The translations under genes were made by a program, and so were the position numbers. Below the pieces are notes generated by a model. That model made no database searches. It was not told the DNA's origin and saw only the letters and a program-made list of their open reading frames with translations. DNA of 64,000 bases from Cellulomonas sp. HZM (GTDB lineage Bacteria > Actinomycetota > Actinomycetes > Actinomycetales > Cellulomonadaceae), in assembly GCF_000708885.1 (NCBI RefSeq), contig NZ_JEOE01000009.1, positions 1 to 64,000 on the forward strand, in the 5' to 3' direction. The stretch's first letter is position 1; each line of letters opens with the position of its first letter. Below, piece by piece: positions 1 through 8,549 of the stretch.

Positions 1-252
1 CCCGCCGACGAGCCGACGGACCCGCCGACGGACCCGACGGACCCGCCAACCGAGCCGACGGACCCGCCGACGGAGCCGACGGACCCGCCGACGGACCCGA
101 CGGACCCGCCAACCGAGCCGACGGACCCGCCGACGGACCCGACGGACCCGCCAACCGAGCCGACGGACCCGCCGACGGACCCGACCGATCCCCCGACAGA
201 GCCGACCGACCCGCCCACGGAGCCGACGGACCCGCCGACAGAGCTGCCGACC
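1..252 (+). repeat. Tandem PT-rich coding repeat
   Basis: The DNA is a degenerate tandem array encoding alternating PTDP and PTEP blocks. The clearest unit is 42 bp (14 residues), with one copy at 109-150 followed directly by a copy starting at 151 that degrades at its end. Proline/threonine stalks of this kind usually lift the ligand-binding domain of a wall-anchored protein away from the cell. Copy number may vary between strains. Confidence 0.8.
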
Positions 253-531
253 GAGCCCACCCCTCCGGTCGTCCAGTCCGGAGAGGTCGAGGACCACGCG
301 GTGCTGCCCGACGGTGGCGTAGCGGCCGACGAGACGCTCGACGCCACAGGCTCGGCGGAGGAAGCCCAGGCCGAGGCGCAGACCGAGGTCCTCGCGTCGA
401 CCGGCACGGCGGCCGCCGAGCTCGCGTGGGTGGTCGTCGGCACGACGGCTGTCGGCGGCGTGCTGCTCGCGGCCTCGACCAGCCGGCGCGTGAAGGCGCA
501 GGTGGCGACGTCCGAGACCACCGGCCAGTGA
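1..531 (+). CDS. C-terminus of a PT-repeat, sortase-anchored surface protein (5' end outside window)
   Basis: Frame 1 is open from the first base, so only the last 176 residues are present. The first ~85 residues are a low-complexity wall-spanning stalk of PTDP/PTEP repeats. It is followed by an acidic linker and a cell-wall sorting signal: LASTG at about residues 131-135, a hydrophobic segment at 141-158, and a short basic tail starting with RR. LAxTG is the form recognised by class E sortases of high-GC actinobacteria, so the protein is probably attached to peptidoglycan. The functional N-terminal domain is outside the window, so the role is unknown. A strong hairpin follows the stop codon. 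Confidence 0.85.
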   Translation, partial: PADEPTDPPTDPTDPPTEPTDPPTEPTDPPTDPTDPPTEPTDPPTDPTDPPTEPTDPPTDPTDPPTEPTDPPTEPTDPPTELPTEPTPPVVQSGEVEDHAVLPDGGVAADETLDATGSAEEAQAEAQTEVLASTGTAAAELAWVVVGTTAVGGVLLAASTSRRVKAQVATSETTGQ

Positions 532-572
532 GGCAAGCCTTCCCTCAAAACCGCCTCTGACCTGCAGGTAAG

Positions 573-600
573 CCAGCCCTGCCTTGCTAGGCAGGGCTGG
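573..600 (+). terminator. Hairpin terminator after the surface protein gene
   Basis: A perfect 12-bp stem (573-584 with 589-600) closes a 4-nt loop 42 bp after the stop codon. No T-run follows, which is common for high-GC terminators. Confidence 0.65.
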
Positions 601-670
601 CGGAACGGGTCTACGGTCGACGAGGAAGCGCAGTTCTCTCTGCTGGATCCCCCTGTTCACGGAGGTCGAC

Positions 671-970
671 ATGAGCACGCTGATGGACCTGCCCCGGGTG
701 ACCGAGTGCTCGGTGGCGGGCTGTTCGTACAACGACCACTCCAGCTGTCACGCCGCAGCGGTGACGATCGGCGGCTCTGCCGGCGACGCGTCGTGCGCGA
801 CGTTCATCCCGCTCAGCGTCAAGGGCGGCCTGGACAAGGTCATCACGCACGTGGGTGCCTGCCAGCGGCAGGACTGCACGCACAACTCCTCGCTGGAGTG
901 CACGGCGGCGTCGGTGCGGGTCGGCGCGGGCCACGACCACGCGGACTGCCTCACGTTCTCGCCGGCCTGA
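671..970 (+). CDS. Small cysteine-rich protein with two DUF1540 domains
   Basis: This 99-residue protein starts at ATG 671, 6 nt after a GGAGG ribosome binding site. It contains two copies of a short Cys-rich module of the DUF1540 type. Each copy has C-x4-C, a central cysteine and a closing DC-x-T-F (CATFIP near residue 38 and CLTFSP at the end). DUF1540 proteins are small, probably metal-binding and of unknown function. It stands alone between two hairpins, so it is probably monocistronic. A longer upstream extension of the same frame lacks a good start and is not used. Confidence 0.85.
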   Translation: MSTLMDLPRVTECSVAGCSYNDHSSCHAAAVTIGGSAGDASCATFIPLSVKGGLDKVITHVGACQRQDCTHNSSLECTAASVRVGAGHDHADCLTFSPA

Positions 971-1016
971 CCGGCGCCACCGGCACCGGCCTGACCGACA
1001 CCCTGCCGGACGACTC

Positions 1017-1050
1017 GAAGGCCACCCCCCACTCGCCGGGGGTGGCCTTC
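1017..1050 (+). terminator. Hairpin terminator between convergent genes
   Basis: A perfect 13-bp stem (1017-1029 with 1038-1050) and an 8-nt loop lie between the DUF1540 gene and the convergent phosphotransferase gene. It could serve both directions. Confidence 0.75.
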
Positions 1051-1073
1051 GGCGTAGGCGGGTGGTGCCGGCG

Positions 1074-1964
1074 TCAGTCGCGGCCCGCGACGGCGACGAG
1101 CTCCCGGACCAGCTGCGCGGCGGCCGGGACCAGCTCGCGCTCACCGACGACGAGCGCCGGGTCGCCCGTGCGGAACCTCGTCGCCTCGTCGAGCGCGTCG
1201 AGCACGGGTACCGCCGTGGCCGTCAGGAACGACGCCAGCAGCGCGCGCGCCGCCTGCGAGTAGACGCCCCCGGCGTCGACCGCGACCTCGGCAAGGATGA
1301 GCGCGGTGAGCGCGACGTCCACCGCGGCGCTGCCCGCGCCGGCGTTGCTCCAGTCGACGAGCGCGGGGCCGTAGCGCTCGGTGAGGATCACGTTGCCCGG
1401 GTGCAGGTCGAGGTGGACGACGACCGGTCCGGCGGCCGCGGAGCCGTCGTCGATCGCGCCCGGCGGGGCCGGGATGGCGTGCAGCCGCTCGTGCAGGCTC
1501 GCGAGGATGCGGCCCGCGTCGGGGATCGTCGTCTCTCCCGCCGCGAGCGACTGCAGCAGCGTCGGCCCGTGCAGGCGCTCCATGACGATGTCGGCACCGC
1601 CGTGCGCGAGCACGCGCGGCGCGGGGAAGCCGTGGTCGACGACGTGCCCGACGACGGCGACCTCGGAGCAGCTCTCGCGCGAGGTGCGGTACCGACGCAG
1701 GACGGTCTCGTCGTCGACGGCGTACACGTCCGCGGCCGTGCCCTCCGCGAGGAGCGGGCCCGGGGCCTCGGCGTGCAGGTACGACGCCGGGTCGGTGGTG
1801 CGGCGAGGGTGGGGGAGGGCGGCGCCGGGGACCCCGGGCACGTCGTCCGCCGCGCCCTCCGTGCCGGCGGCATCGCCCGGCTCCAAGCCTGGGGTGACCC
1901 CGGGGACGAGGCCCGGATCCGTCCCAGGGGTCGGGTCGCTAGGGGCAAGTCCGGCGGGAGTCAT
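1074..1964 (-). CDS. Aminoglycoside/choline-kinase-fold phosphotransferase
   Basis: The 296-residue protein has the kinase-like fold of the APH family. The catalytic loop HLDLHPGN (184-191) and metal-binding VDW (203-205) are intact, and a nucleotide-binding LAEGTAADVY lies at 72-81. APH-family enzymes phosphorylate small molecules such as aminoglycosides, choline or homoserine. The substrate here cannot be read from the sequence. The first ~55 residues are a proline/glycine-rich low-complexity extension. ATG 1964 is the only convincing start, although the true start could lie downstream. Gene order suggests a housekeeping small-molecule kinase rather than an acquired resistance gene. Confidence 0.85.
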   Translation of the reverse strand: MTPAGLAPSDPTPGTDPGLVPGVTPGLEPGDAAGTEGAADDVPGVPGAALPHPRRTTDPASYLHAEAPGPLLAEGTAADVYAVDDETVLRRYRTSRESCSEVAVVGHVVDHGFPAPRVLAHGGADIVMERLHGPTLLQSLAAGETTIPDAGRILASLHERLHAIPAPPGAIDDGSAAAGPVVVHLDLHPGNVILTERYGPALVDWSNAGAGSAAVDVALTALILAEVAVDAGGVYSQAARALLASFLTATAVPVLDALDEATRFRTGDPALVVGERELVPAAAQLVRELVAVAGRD

Positions 1965-2047
1965 GGAACGACGGTAAGCACATCCGGCCGGGTTTGTCCC
2001 GCCGTGGGGATGACCAGTTCTTGACCGAGTCCGACGATGCCCGTGGC

Positions 2048-2866
2048 TCAGGGCCGGGCGAGCCGCGCGACCAGCGTGGACGCCTCGTCGGGCCCGTCCG
2101 GGACGGCGACCGTCCATACGCGCACCGGGCAGCGGGTCGCGGAGTGCACGGGCTCGTGCGCGGTCCGCCGCGCGATCTGGCGTCGCAGGATCTCGACGCG
2201 GTCCCCGGGCGCGAGGCCCTCGTCGTCGTCGCCGGCCGGGCCGACGAGCGCCGCGAACACGCCACCGCCGAGCGACGCCAGGGGATGCCCGTCGCCGTAC
2301 GTCGCGAGCAGCGCCGTGCCGACGGCTGCGGAACGGGCCGCGCGCACGAGCGGGTGCACCGGACCGGCCGCGACGTCGACGACGACGAGGCGCGAGCCGG
2401 GCTCGCGCACCGCGGCCTCGCGCACTCGCACCGCGAGGTACCGGACCGACGGGAGCCCCGACTCGGCGTCGGTCACCCCGGCGAGAGACGTGCCCGCCTG
2501 CGCGTCCGCCCACCCACCGCTCAGCGCGCGCACCACGTGCAGGGGCGGATGCTCACCGACCGCCCGGAACAGGCAGGCCACGTCGTCGATCGCCTCCTCG
2601 ACGCCGACACCCACGTCACCCCGCGCACGCCCGAGCTCCCAGGCCGGTGCGGCGAGGTCCTGACCTGCGACGACGGCTTTCGCCATCGCGTCGACCGCCG
2701 GATGGTGCCAGTCCGACGCGCGCAACCACACCGACTCCGTGCTGAGCGCGCGCCAGCGTGCCGCGAGCTCCCGCGGGAGCGCGGCGCTGCCGGGGCGCGC
2801 TGACGTCGTCACGCCCTGTGAGAGCGCCGAGCGCGGCCGCGGTGACGGCGCTCGGCGAGGTTTCAC
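2048..2866 (-). CDS. Degenerate GGDEF-domain-like protein
   Basis: This 272-residue protein reads from GTG 2866. Its N-terminal half is helical (about 25-125). Its C-terminal half resembles a GGDEF fold: DAESGLPSVRYL (133-144) looks like the usual D-x-LTGLPNRR segment, and GGGVFAAL (200-207) sits where GGDEF is expected. The catalytic D/E residues of the signature are missing, so it is unlikely to make cyclic di-GMP. It may bind nucleotide or act as a protein-interaction module. It diverges from the sigma-factor fusion gene across a 102-bp gap, so the two may be co-regulated. The family assignment is an inference from motif shape. Confidence 0.7.
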   Translation of the reverse strand: MKPRRAPSPRPRSALSQGVTTSARPGSAALPRELAARWRALSTESVWLRASDWHHPAVDAMAKAVVAGQDLAAPAWELGRARGDVGVGVEEAIDDVACLFRAVGEHPPLHVVRALSGGWADAQAGTSLAGVTDAESGLPSVRYLAVRVREAAVREPGSRLVVVDVAAGPVHPLVRAARSAAVGTALLATYGDGHPLASLGGGVFAALVGPAGDDDEGLAPGDRVEILRRQIARRTAHEPVHSATRCPVRVWTVAVPDGPDEASTLVARLARP

Positions 2867-2968
2867 CCGGTCGGCTCACTGCCCGGCCGGAGGGCGAGTG
2901 GTTCATGCACTTCGTCCGGTATGGCACAGTGAACGGGGATTTCGTGCGGATCTGCGAGAGGAGCCCGG

Positions 2969-5900
2969 GTGACGACCGCCACCGGGACGGAGGACGACGT
3001 CCGCGACGACGCCGACCTCATCCTCGGCGTGCGTGCCGGCGACCCCGCGGCGACGGCGGCGCTGTACGCGCGGCACGCGGGCGCGGCGCTCGTCGTCGCA
3101 CGGCGGTACACGGACTCCGTGCAGGACGCCGAGGACGTCGTCGCCGACTCCTTCGCCGCGGTGTTCCTGGCCCTCGGGCGCGGCAACGGGCCCCAGTCCG
3201 CGTTCCGCGCCTACCTGTTCACGGTGGTGCGCCGTGTGGCCGGTCTGCAGCGCACGCGGGGGAGACGGGCCGAGCCCACCGACGACGTCGCGACCCTCGA
3301 GGCCGGGACCGCGTGGGCCGGGTCCGCCGAGGACCCGGCGCTCGAGGGCTTCGAGCGAGGCGTCGTCGCGCGCGCGTTCCACTCGCTGCCCGAGCGCTGG
3401 CAGGCCGTGCTGTGGCACACCGAGGTCGAGGGGCTGCCGCCCGCGCAGATCGCGCCGATCCTCGGCCTGACCGCCAACGGCGTCGCCGCGCTCGCGTACC
3501 GCGCCCGCGAGGGGCTGCGGCAGGCGTACCTCCAGATGCACCTGCAGGACCCGCTCGACGACGGCTGCCGGTCGGTCGTGGGCAAGCTCGGCTCGTACGT
3601 GCGCGGCGGCCTCGGCTCGCGCGAGACCGGCCAGGTCGAGCAGCACCTCGACGGGTGCGGCGACTGCCGGGCGCTCGTGCTCGAGCTCGGCGACGTCAAC
3701 CATGGCATGCGTGCGGTCGTCGCGCCGCTCGTGCTGGGCCTCGCGGGGACCGGCGCGCTCGCGTACCTGCTCCCGGTCGGCGGCGGCATCGCCGCGGGCG
3801 GTGCGGCGCTCGCCGCCGGGCACTCGCACGTCGCGGCCCAGGCTGCGGGCGGTGCGGGTGCGGGTGGCGCAGCGGCCGGGGCGGCCGCGGGCGGTGGTGC
3901 GGCGGCGGGCGGCGCGTCCGGCGTCGGTGCGTTCCTCGCGGGGATCCCCGCGTTCGTGGCCGCGATCCCCGCGGGGGTCGCCGCCGTGGTCGCGGGGACG
4001 GTCGTGCTCGCCGGCGTCGCGACGGCCGTCGTCGTCGGCCTGCTGCACGGGCCGGACGACGGCGTCGCGGGCCCGGACCCGGAGCCCCCGGGCACGTCCG
4101 CGTTCGACAGCCCCACGCCGAGCGCGACCGGCCCGCTGCCCGCCACGCCCGGTCCGTCGTCGTCGCCCGCGCCCTCGACCGACCCGTCCGGCGGGGCCGT
4201 GCCGCCTGGCGCCCCGCAGTCGTCCGACCCCGGCTCCGCGCCGACGTCGCCCTCGTCGGACCCGAGCCCCGGGAGCACGTCCGGGCCCGGCGACGACCCG
4301 ACGCCCGACCCCGACCCCACCTCCGGGCCCACCTCTGAGCCCACCTCCGATCCCACCGACGGCCCGACGACGCCTCCTGCGACCCCGACAGCGACCCCGA
4401 CACCGACACCCACCACGCCGCCGCCCGCGTCCCCCGCCGCACTGTCGGTGGTCGCTCCGGACGGTGGCCTGGCGCTCGACGCCGGCGCGGGCTCGCAGCG
4501 GCTCGGGATCGACGTCGAGAACACGGGCGGAACCGCCGCGAGCGACCTCGCGGCCGACGTCACGCTCCCGGACGGCGTGACGCTCGACCAGGTGCTCACG
4601 GTGACGAGCCCCGGCACCACCGGTCGCTTCGCCGGCGCGGGCGACCCCGGGTGGGTGTGCACCGGCGGGGCATCGACGGGTGCCGCGCACTGCACGCTCG
4701 ACGCGCTCGCGCCGGGTGCCACCTCGACCCTGGTGCTGGAGGTGTCGGTCGACGAGTCGTACGACCGCAGCGACGGCTCGGTCGAGCTGCACGTCACCGG
4801 GCCGGGGACCGACTACCGCCCGCCGCCCATCCCGGTGCACGTCGCACCGGCCCCCGCGCGGCTCACGCTGCGAGACGCGCCGGACGCGGTCGGACTGCTC
4901 AGCGGTCGGCCCGTCGACGTGCCGTTCGAGGTGCTCAACGCGGGCGGCGTCACCGCGAACGGAGCAGCGGTGGACGTCGCGCTCCCCGCGGGCGTCCAGT
5001 GGCAGGGGTCGTCGGGCGCGTGGACCTGCAGCGCTGCGCCGGCGCCCACCCTGTCGCCCACCACCGACGTCGCGCGGGCGGTCTCGCGCGCCGCCGTCGG
5101 CGGGACCGTCACGTGCACGCTTCCCGCGCTCGCCGCCAGGACCGCGTCCACGCTCACGCTCACGCTCGTCGCGGGGGAGCCCGCCGACGTCGGGGCGTCG
5201 ATCGGGATGACGATGACCCCCAGCGGGCGCGGCTCGGCGACGACCACCTGGGTGCCCGTGCAGGTGCACACCCCCGCGCGGCTGACGCTGTCCGGGGACG
5301 ACGCCGTGCGCGTGGCAGCGGGCCGGACGGCGACGACGACGATCGAGGTCCGCGACACCGGCGACCTCGACGCGTCCGACGCGCGCGTCACCGTGCGTCT
5401 CCCGAAGGGCGTCGCGTGGGCCGGGAACGGTCCCGGCGACGACGACTGGGCGTGCGCGGTCGCGGACGCCTCGGCCACGTGCACGCGCGACCTCCTCGCC
5501 GCGGGCCGGGCGGCCGACCTCGTCCTTCCGCTCACCGCCGCCGTGGGCGCGACCGGCACGCTCGGCGACCTCGTCGCGAGCGCCTCCGCGCCGGGCGCGG
5601 ACCGCACCGATGACCTCGCCGTGCCCGTCGAGGGCGTGGCACCGGAGCTCTCGGTCCGGCTCGACCCCACCGCGGTGATCCTGCAGGGCGACGACCGCGT
5701 CCAGCTGTCGTTCGCGGTCGACGTCGGCGACGCGGCCGACGCGGCGGACGTCGTCGCGCGCGTCGAGCTCCCGCGCAACGTGGTACCCGACGCGACGGGC
5801 TCGCAGAGCGCGGGCTGCACGGCGGAGCCCGCCTCACGCGTGATCGAGTGCGCGCTCGGCGACGTGACCGCCGGCTCGGCGCGACCCCTGCTGGTGGGCG

Positions 5901-6955
5901 CGCAGCTGCTGTGGAGCGAGCGCTCGTCGGTGAGGATCTCGGCGAGCGCCGCGGGCGCGACCTCCGACGCCGTCACGGCCGCCGTCCCGGCGACCTCCGC
6001 CGGGATGGCGGAACGCTTCACGACCACCGGCGCGGACGTCACGCAGGTGGGTGCGCCGCTGCTCGGGTGCGGCGCCAAGGACACCACGTGCCGTACCGCG
6101 CAGGAGAAGGGCACCGCCGACAACAACGCCCTGACGATGGTCCCCGTCGACGCCGCACCCGCACCCGGCGAGCGGTCCGCGGTCCCGGTGTCGTCGAGCT
6201 CGACGCTCACCGTGCCCTCGGGTGCGGCGGTCGAGTTCGCCGGCCTCTACTGGTCGGCGGACGCCGGGCCGTCGGACCGCCTCAGCGGCGACCGGACCAG
6301 CGCGCGGCTCCGGGCTCCGGGCGGCTCGTACCAGGACGTCACCGGCGAGGTCGTCGCGCAGCGGACCGACAACGCCGGACGCAGCTACTACCAGTCGTTC
6401 GCGGACGTGACCGACCAGGTCGCCGCCGGCGGGTCCGGGGCGTGGTCCGTCGCGGACGTCGCCGTGAGCGCCACGCGGTACGACAAGGACCCGACGTACT
6501 ACGCCGGGTGGTCGCTCGTCGTCGTGTACTCCGCGCCGGGTGCTCGCACGGTGAGCGTGTACGACGGTGGAGTGTGGGCCGGGACCTCGCAGGCGCCGCC
6601 CGTGTTCACGTTCGCCGCGCCCGCCGGGACGACGGCCGGCATCGGGGTCGTGGCCTGGGAGGGCGACCGGACCGGGACCGGGGACCAGCTGAGGCTCGGC
6701 GGACCGCTGTGCTCGGTGCCCGACGTCGCATTGGTCCCGCGGCGGTACGACGGCTCGCTCGGGTCGTCGAGCAACGCGTTCGACTCGACGGCCGCTGGGT
6801 GGGGGCTCGCGAACTCGCTGGGAGTCGACGCGAAGGAGTTCGCCGACGTGCGGCTCGGGTGCGACGTCAGCTCGCTCACGCCGACCACCGCGGGGGACCA
6901 GTACCTGCTCGGCGTGATCACCGTCCGGACGCTTCCGCCCGCCGACCCGTCCTAG
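2969..6955 (+). CDS. ECF sigma factor fused to a zinc-binding anti-sigma-like motif, membrane segments and a large ectodomain
   Basis: One uninterrupted 1,328-residue frame starts at GTG 2969 behind GAGAGGAG. Residues ~25-90 are sigma region 2 and ~130-190 are region 4 with a helix-turn-helix. Residues 226-233 hold H-x3-C-x2-C (HLDGCGDC), the signature of zinc-binding anti-sigma domains. Hydrophobic segments follow at ~248-270 and ~320-358, separated by an Ala/Gly-rich stretch, then a Pro/Ser/Thr/Asp-rich linker (~361-480). The remaining ~840 residues form repeated beta-rich domains of the DUF11/CARDB type. They end in a domain with AGLYWSA and YYAGWSLVVVY that is typical of secreted actinobacterial proteins. 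The architecture implies a membrane-tethered sigma factor controlled by an extracellular signal, possibly released by proteolysis. ECF groups with such extensions are known in actinobacteria, but the group was not verified. Confidence 0.9.
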   Translation: MTTATGTEDDVRDDADLILGVRAGDPAATAALYARHAGAALVVARRYTDSVQDAEDVVADSFAAVFLALGRGNGPQSAFRAYLFTVVRRVAGLQRTRGRRAEPTDDVATLEAGTAWAGSAEDPALEGFERGVVARAFHSLPERWQAVLWHTEVEGLPPAQIAPILGLTANGVAALAYRAREGLRQAYLQMHLQDPLDDGCRSVVGKLGSYVRGGLGSRETGQVEQHLDGCGDCRALVLELGDVNHGMRAVVAPLVLGLAGTGALAYLLPVGGGIAAGGAALAAGHSHVAAQAAGGAGAGGAAAGAAAGGGAAAGGASGVGAFLAGIPAFVAAIPAGVAAVVAGTVVLAGVATAVVVGLLHGPDDGVAGPDPEPPGTSAFDSPTPSATGPLPATPGPSSSPAPSTDPSGGAVPPGAPQSSDPGSAPTSPSSDPSPGSTSGPGDDPTPDPDPTSGPTSEPTSDPTDGPTTPPATPTATPTPTPTTPPPASPAALSVVAPDGGLALDAGAGSQRLGIDVENTGGTAASDLAADVTLPDGVTLDQVLTVTSPGTTGRFAGAGDPGWVCTGGASTGAAHCTLDALAPGATSTLVLEVSVDESYDRSDGSVELHVTGPGTDYRPPPIPVHVAPAPARLTLRDAPDAVGLLSGRPVDVPFEVLNAGGVTANGAAVDVALPAGVQWQGSSGAWTCSAAPAPTLSPTTDVARAVSRAAVGGTVTCTLPALAARTASTLTLTLVAGEPADVGASIGMTMTPSGRGSATTTWVPVQVHTPARLTLSGDDAVRVAAGRTATTTIEVRDTGDLDASDARVTVRLPKGVAWAGNGPGDDDWACAVADASATCTRDLLAAGRAADLVLPLTAAVGATGTLGDLVASASAPGADRTDDLAVPVEGVAPELSVRLDPTAVILQGDDRVQLSFAVDVGDAADAADVVARVELPRNVVPDATGSQSAGCTAEPASRVIECALGDVTAGSARPLLVGAQLLWSERSSVRISASAAGATSDAVTAAVPATSAGMAERFTTTGADVTQVGAPLLGCGAKDTTCRTAQEKGTADNNALTMVPVDAAPAPGERSAVPVSSSSTLTVPSGAAVEFAGLYWSADAGPSDRLSGDRTSARLRAPGGSYQDVTGEVVAQRTDNAGRSYYQSFADVTDQVAAGGSGAWSVADVAVSATRYDKDPTYYAGWSLVVVYSAPGARTVSVYDGGVWAGTSQAPPVFTFAAPAGTTAGIGVVAWEGDRTGTGDQLRLGGPLCSVPDVALVPRRYDGSLGSSSNAFDSTAAGWGLANSLGVDAKEFADVRLGCDVSSLTPTTAGDQYLLGVITVRTLPPADPS

Positions 6956-7311
6956 CCTCGGGTGCCGTCCGGGGTCGCGCCCGCCGCGTTGATGTCCGCC
7001 GTGCTGTCCGCCGTGCTCGTTGTCGGGCTCGCCGCCACGAGGCGCAGGTCCGTCAGGCGCTCACCGACCCGACGGACCTCGTCCGAGCCCCCGGGGACGA
7101 GCGAGAGCGCGACGACGGTCTCCGCGCCGGGCAGCGCGTCGACCGCGAGCTCGTGCAGCGACTCGGCGACGTCCGCGAGGTCGGCGGGAGAGGCGTCCGG
7201 CGGTGCCGCGACGTAGAGGACGAAGCCGGCGCGCGCCTGCGGCGGGCGCGTCTGCGACGGGTGTGCCTGCGGTGCGGGCAGCCGTGCTGGCAACGGTGCG
7301 GGAAGGGCCAT
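6952..7311 (-). CDS. Small uncharacterised protein
   Basis: The 119-residue frame starts at ATG 7311 with GGAG 8 nt upstream, and its stop codon overlaps that of the sigma-fusion gene by 4 bp. The first ~27 residues are proline-rich. The middle (~28-95) looks like a compact alpha/beta unit (AGFVLYVAAPPDASPADL onward), and the tail is disordered. No family was recognised. Codon use looks like its neighbours and the convergent junction is tight, which favours a real gene. Confidence 0.55.
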   Translation of the reverse strand: MALPAPLPARLPAPQAHPSQTRPPQARAGFVLYVAAPPDASPADLADVAESLHELAVDALPGAETVVALSLVPGGSDEVRRVGERLTDLRLVAASPTTSTADSTADINAAGATPDGTRG

Positions 7312-7683
7312 GTGATGCTCCGGTGGTGTGCGGCCGCTCGGTGGCGACGGGGTCGGGCCTGACGGGTGCGGCGGGACCGGTCGGCGTGAAGCCGTGCGCT
7401 GGGTCCGTCGCCGTGCGGCGGCCGGTGCGGCCGTGCGGTGGGTGTTCCGCGATGGCCGCGAGGTGGCGAGTCAGGCCGGACAGGGGACCCAGGACGCGCG
7501 CACGACGACGGTGGCCGCCGTCCAGGGATACGCGTGGTGGGTCATGCGTCGATGCTCACACGCGTGCCCCGGTGCTGACCAGGGCATTGCCGGACGTGTC
7601 TCACCTATCGGGCGTGGCGCACGCCACGTCGGCGGCGCGCGCCGGACCGGCCGCGCGTGCGGGCGCCGCGTCGTCGGGCTCGG
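7312..7683. other. Intergenic region without a supported gene
   Basis: This 372-bp stretch separates the 119-residue gene from upp. Both strands carry long open frames, but their composition (Arg/Gly/Ala/Pro) is typical of random high-GC frames. A 24-codon frame on the minus strand (7470-7544) lacks a ribosome binding site and is not called. No clear terminator was seen downstream of upp. Confidence 0.5.
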
Positions 7684-8319
7684 TCAGACGATGCCGTACA
7701 GACGGTCGCCCGCGTCGCCCAGGCCCGGCACGATGTACGCCTTCTCGTTGAGCCGCTCGTCGACCGCGGCCACCACGACCGAGACGTCCGCACGGTCCCC
7801 GACGAACTCCTCGACGACCTTGAGCCCCTCGGGGGCCGCGAGCAGGCACACCGCGGTGACGTCACGCGCGCCGCGCTGCAGGAGGTAGTCGATCGCGGCG
7901 ACGAGCGTGCCGCCCGTCGCGAGCATCGGGTCGAGCAGGAAGCACTGGCGGCCCGAGAGGTCGTCGGGCAGGCGGTTCGCGTACGTGACCGCCTCGAGCG
8001 TCTCCTCGTCGCGCTGCATGCCGAGGAAGCCGACCTCCGCCGTGGGCAGCAGGCGCGTCATGCCCTCGAGCATCCCGAGGCCCGCGCGCAGGATCGGCAC
8101 GACGAGCGGGCGCGGTGACGCGATCTTGCGGCCGGTCGTCTCGGTCACCGGCGTGCGGATCTCGACCTCGCGGGTGTGGACGTCGCGCGTCGCCTCGTAG
8201 GCAAGGAGCGTGACGAGCTCGTCGACCAGCAGGCGGAACGTCGCGGAGTGCGTGTTCTCGTCCCGCAGGACGGTGAGCTTGTGGTCGACCAGCGGGTGGT
8301 CCGCGACGTGCAGGCGCAT
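7684..8319 (-). CDS. upp: Uracil phosphoribosyltransferase
   Basis: The enzyme condenses uracil with PRPP to give UMP in pyrimidine salvage. The 211-residue protein is full length for the family. It shows HPLVDHKLT near the N-terminus, [12 protein letters not shown] (69-80), the PRPP-binding loop [12 protein letters not shown] (128-139) and the uracil-binding C-terminus with [16 protein letters not shown] 8319 is preferred over GTG 8325 because TAGGTT (8331-8326 on the minus strand) lies 6 nt upstream, the pattern of a leaderless transcript. It diverges from tadA. Confidence 0.97.
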   Translation of the reverse strand: MRLHVADHPLVDHKLTVLRDENTHSATFRLLVDELVTLLAYEATRDVHTREVEIRTPVTETTGRKIASPRPLVVPILRAGLGMLEGMTRLLPTAEVGFLGMQRDEETLEAVTYANRLPDDLSGRQCFLLDPMLATGGTLVAAIDYLLQRGARDVTAVCLLAAPEGLKVVEEFVGDRADVSVVVAAVDERLNEKAYIVPGLGDAGDRLYGIV

Positions 8320-8549
8320 GCGCACAACCTACCCGCCGCCGCGGCCCGCCGTCCCACCTGCTGGACGCCGGCCGGCCTCGCGCGTTCCGGTCGAATCACG
8401 ACCAGCGGAACTTGTGACGCGTGTGGCTGGTGGGGCGCGATCGGGCCGGTCCGCGTGCACTCGTGTCCCAAGAGCCGCTGGTTGTGCGTGAGAGCCGGTC
8501 GGCGAAGAGGCCGAGTGCATCGGGCGGGCGGTGCGGGATCATGGGCCGC

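Noticed and set aside
1..252. Possible CRISPR or satellite array
   Set aside because: The repeats keep a reading frame (PTDP/PTEP) with no spacers and lead into a sorting signal, so they are coding repeats.
1074..1964. Aminoglycoside resistance gene
   Set aside because: The fold is shared by many housekeeping kinases and there are no mobile elements or resistance neighbours.
7470..7544. 24-codon frame on the minus strand upstream of the 119-residue gene
   Set aside because: No ribosome binding site or recognisable leader-peptide pattern.
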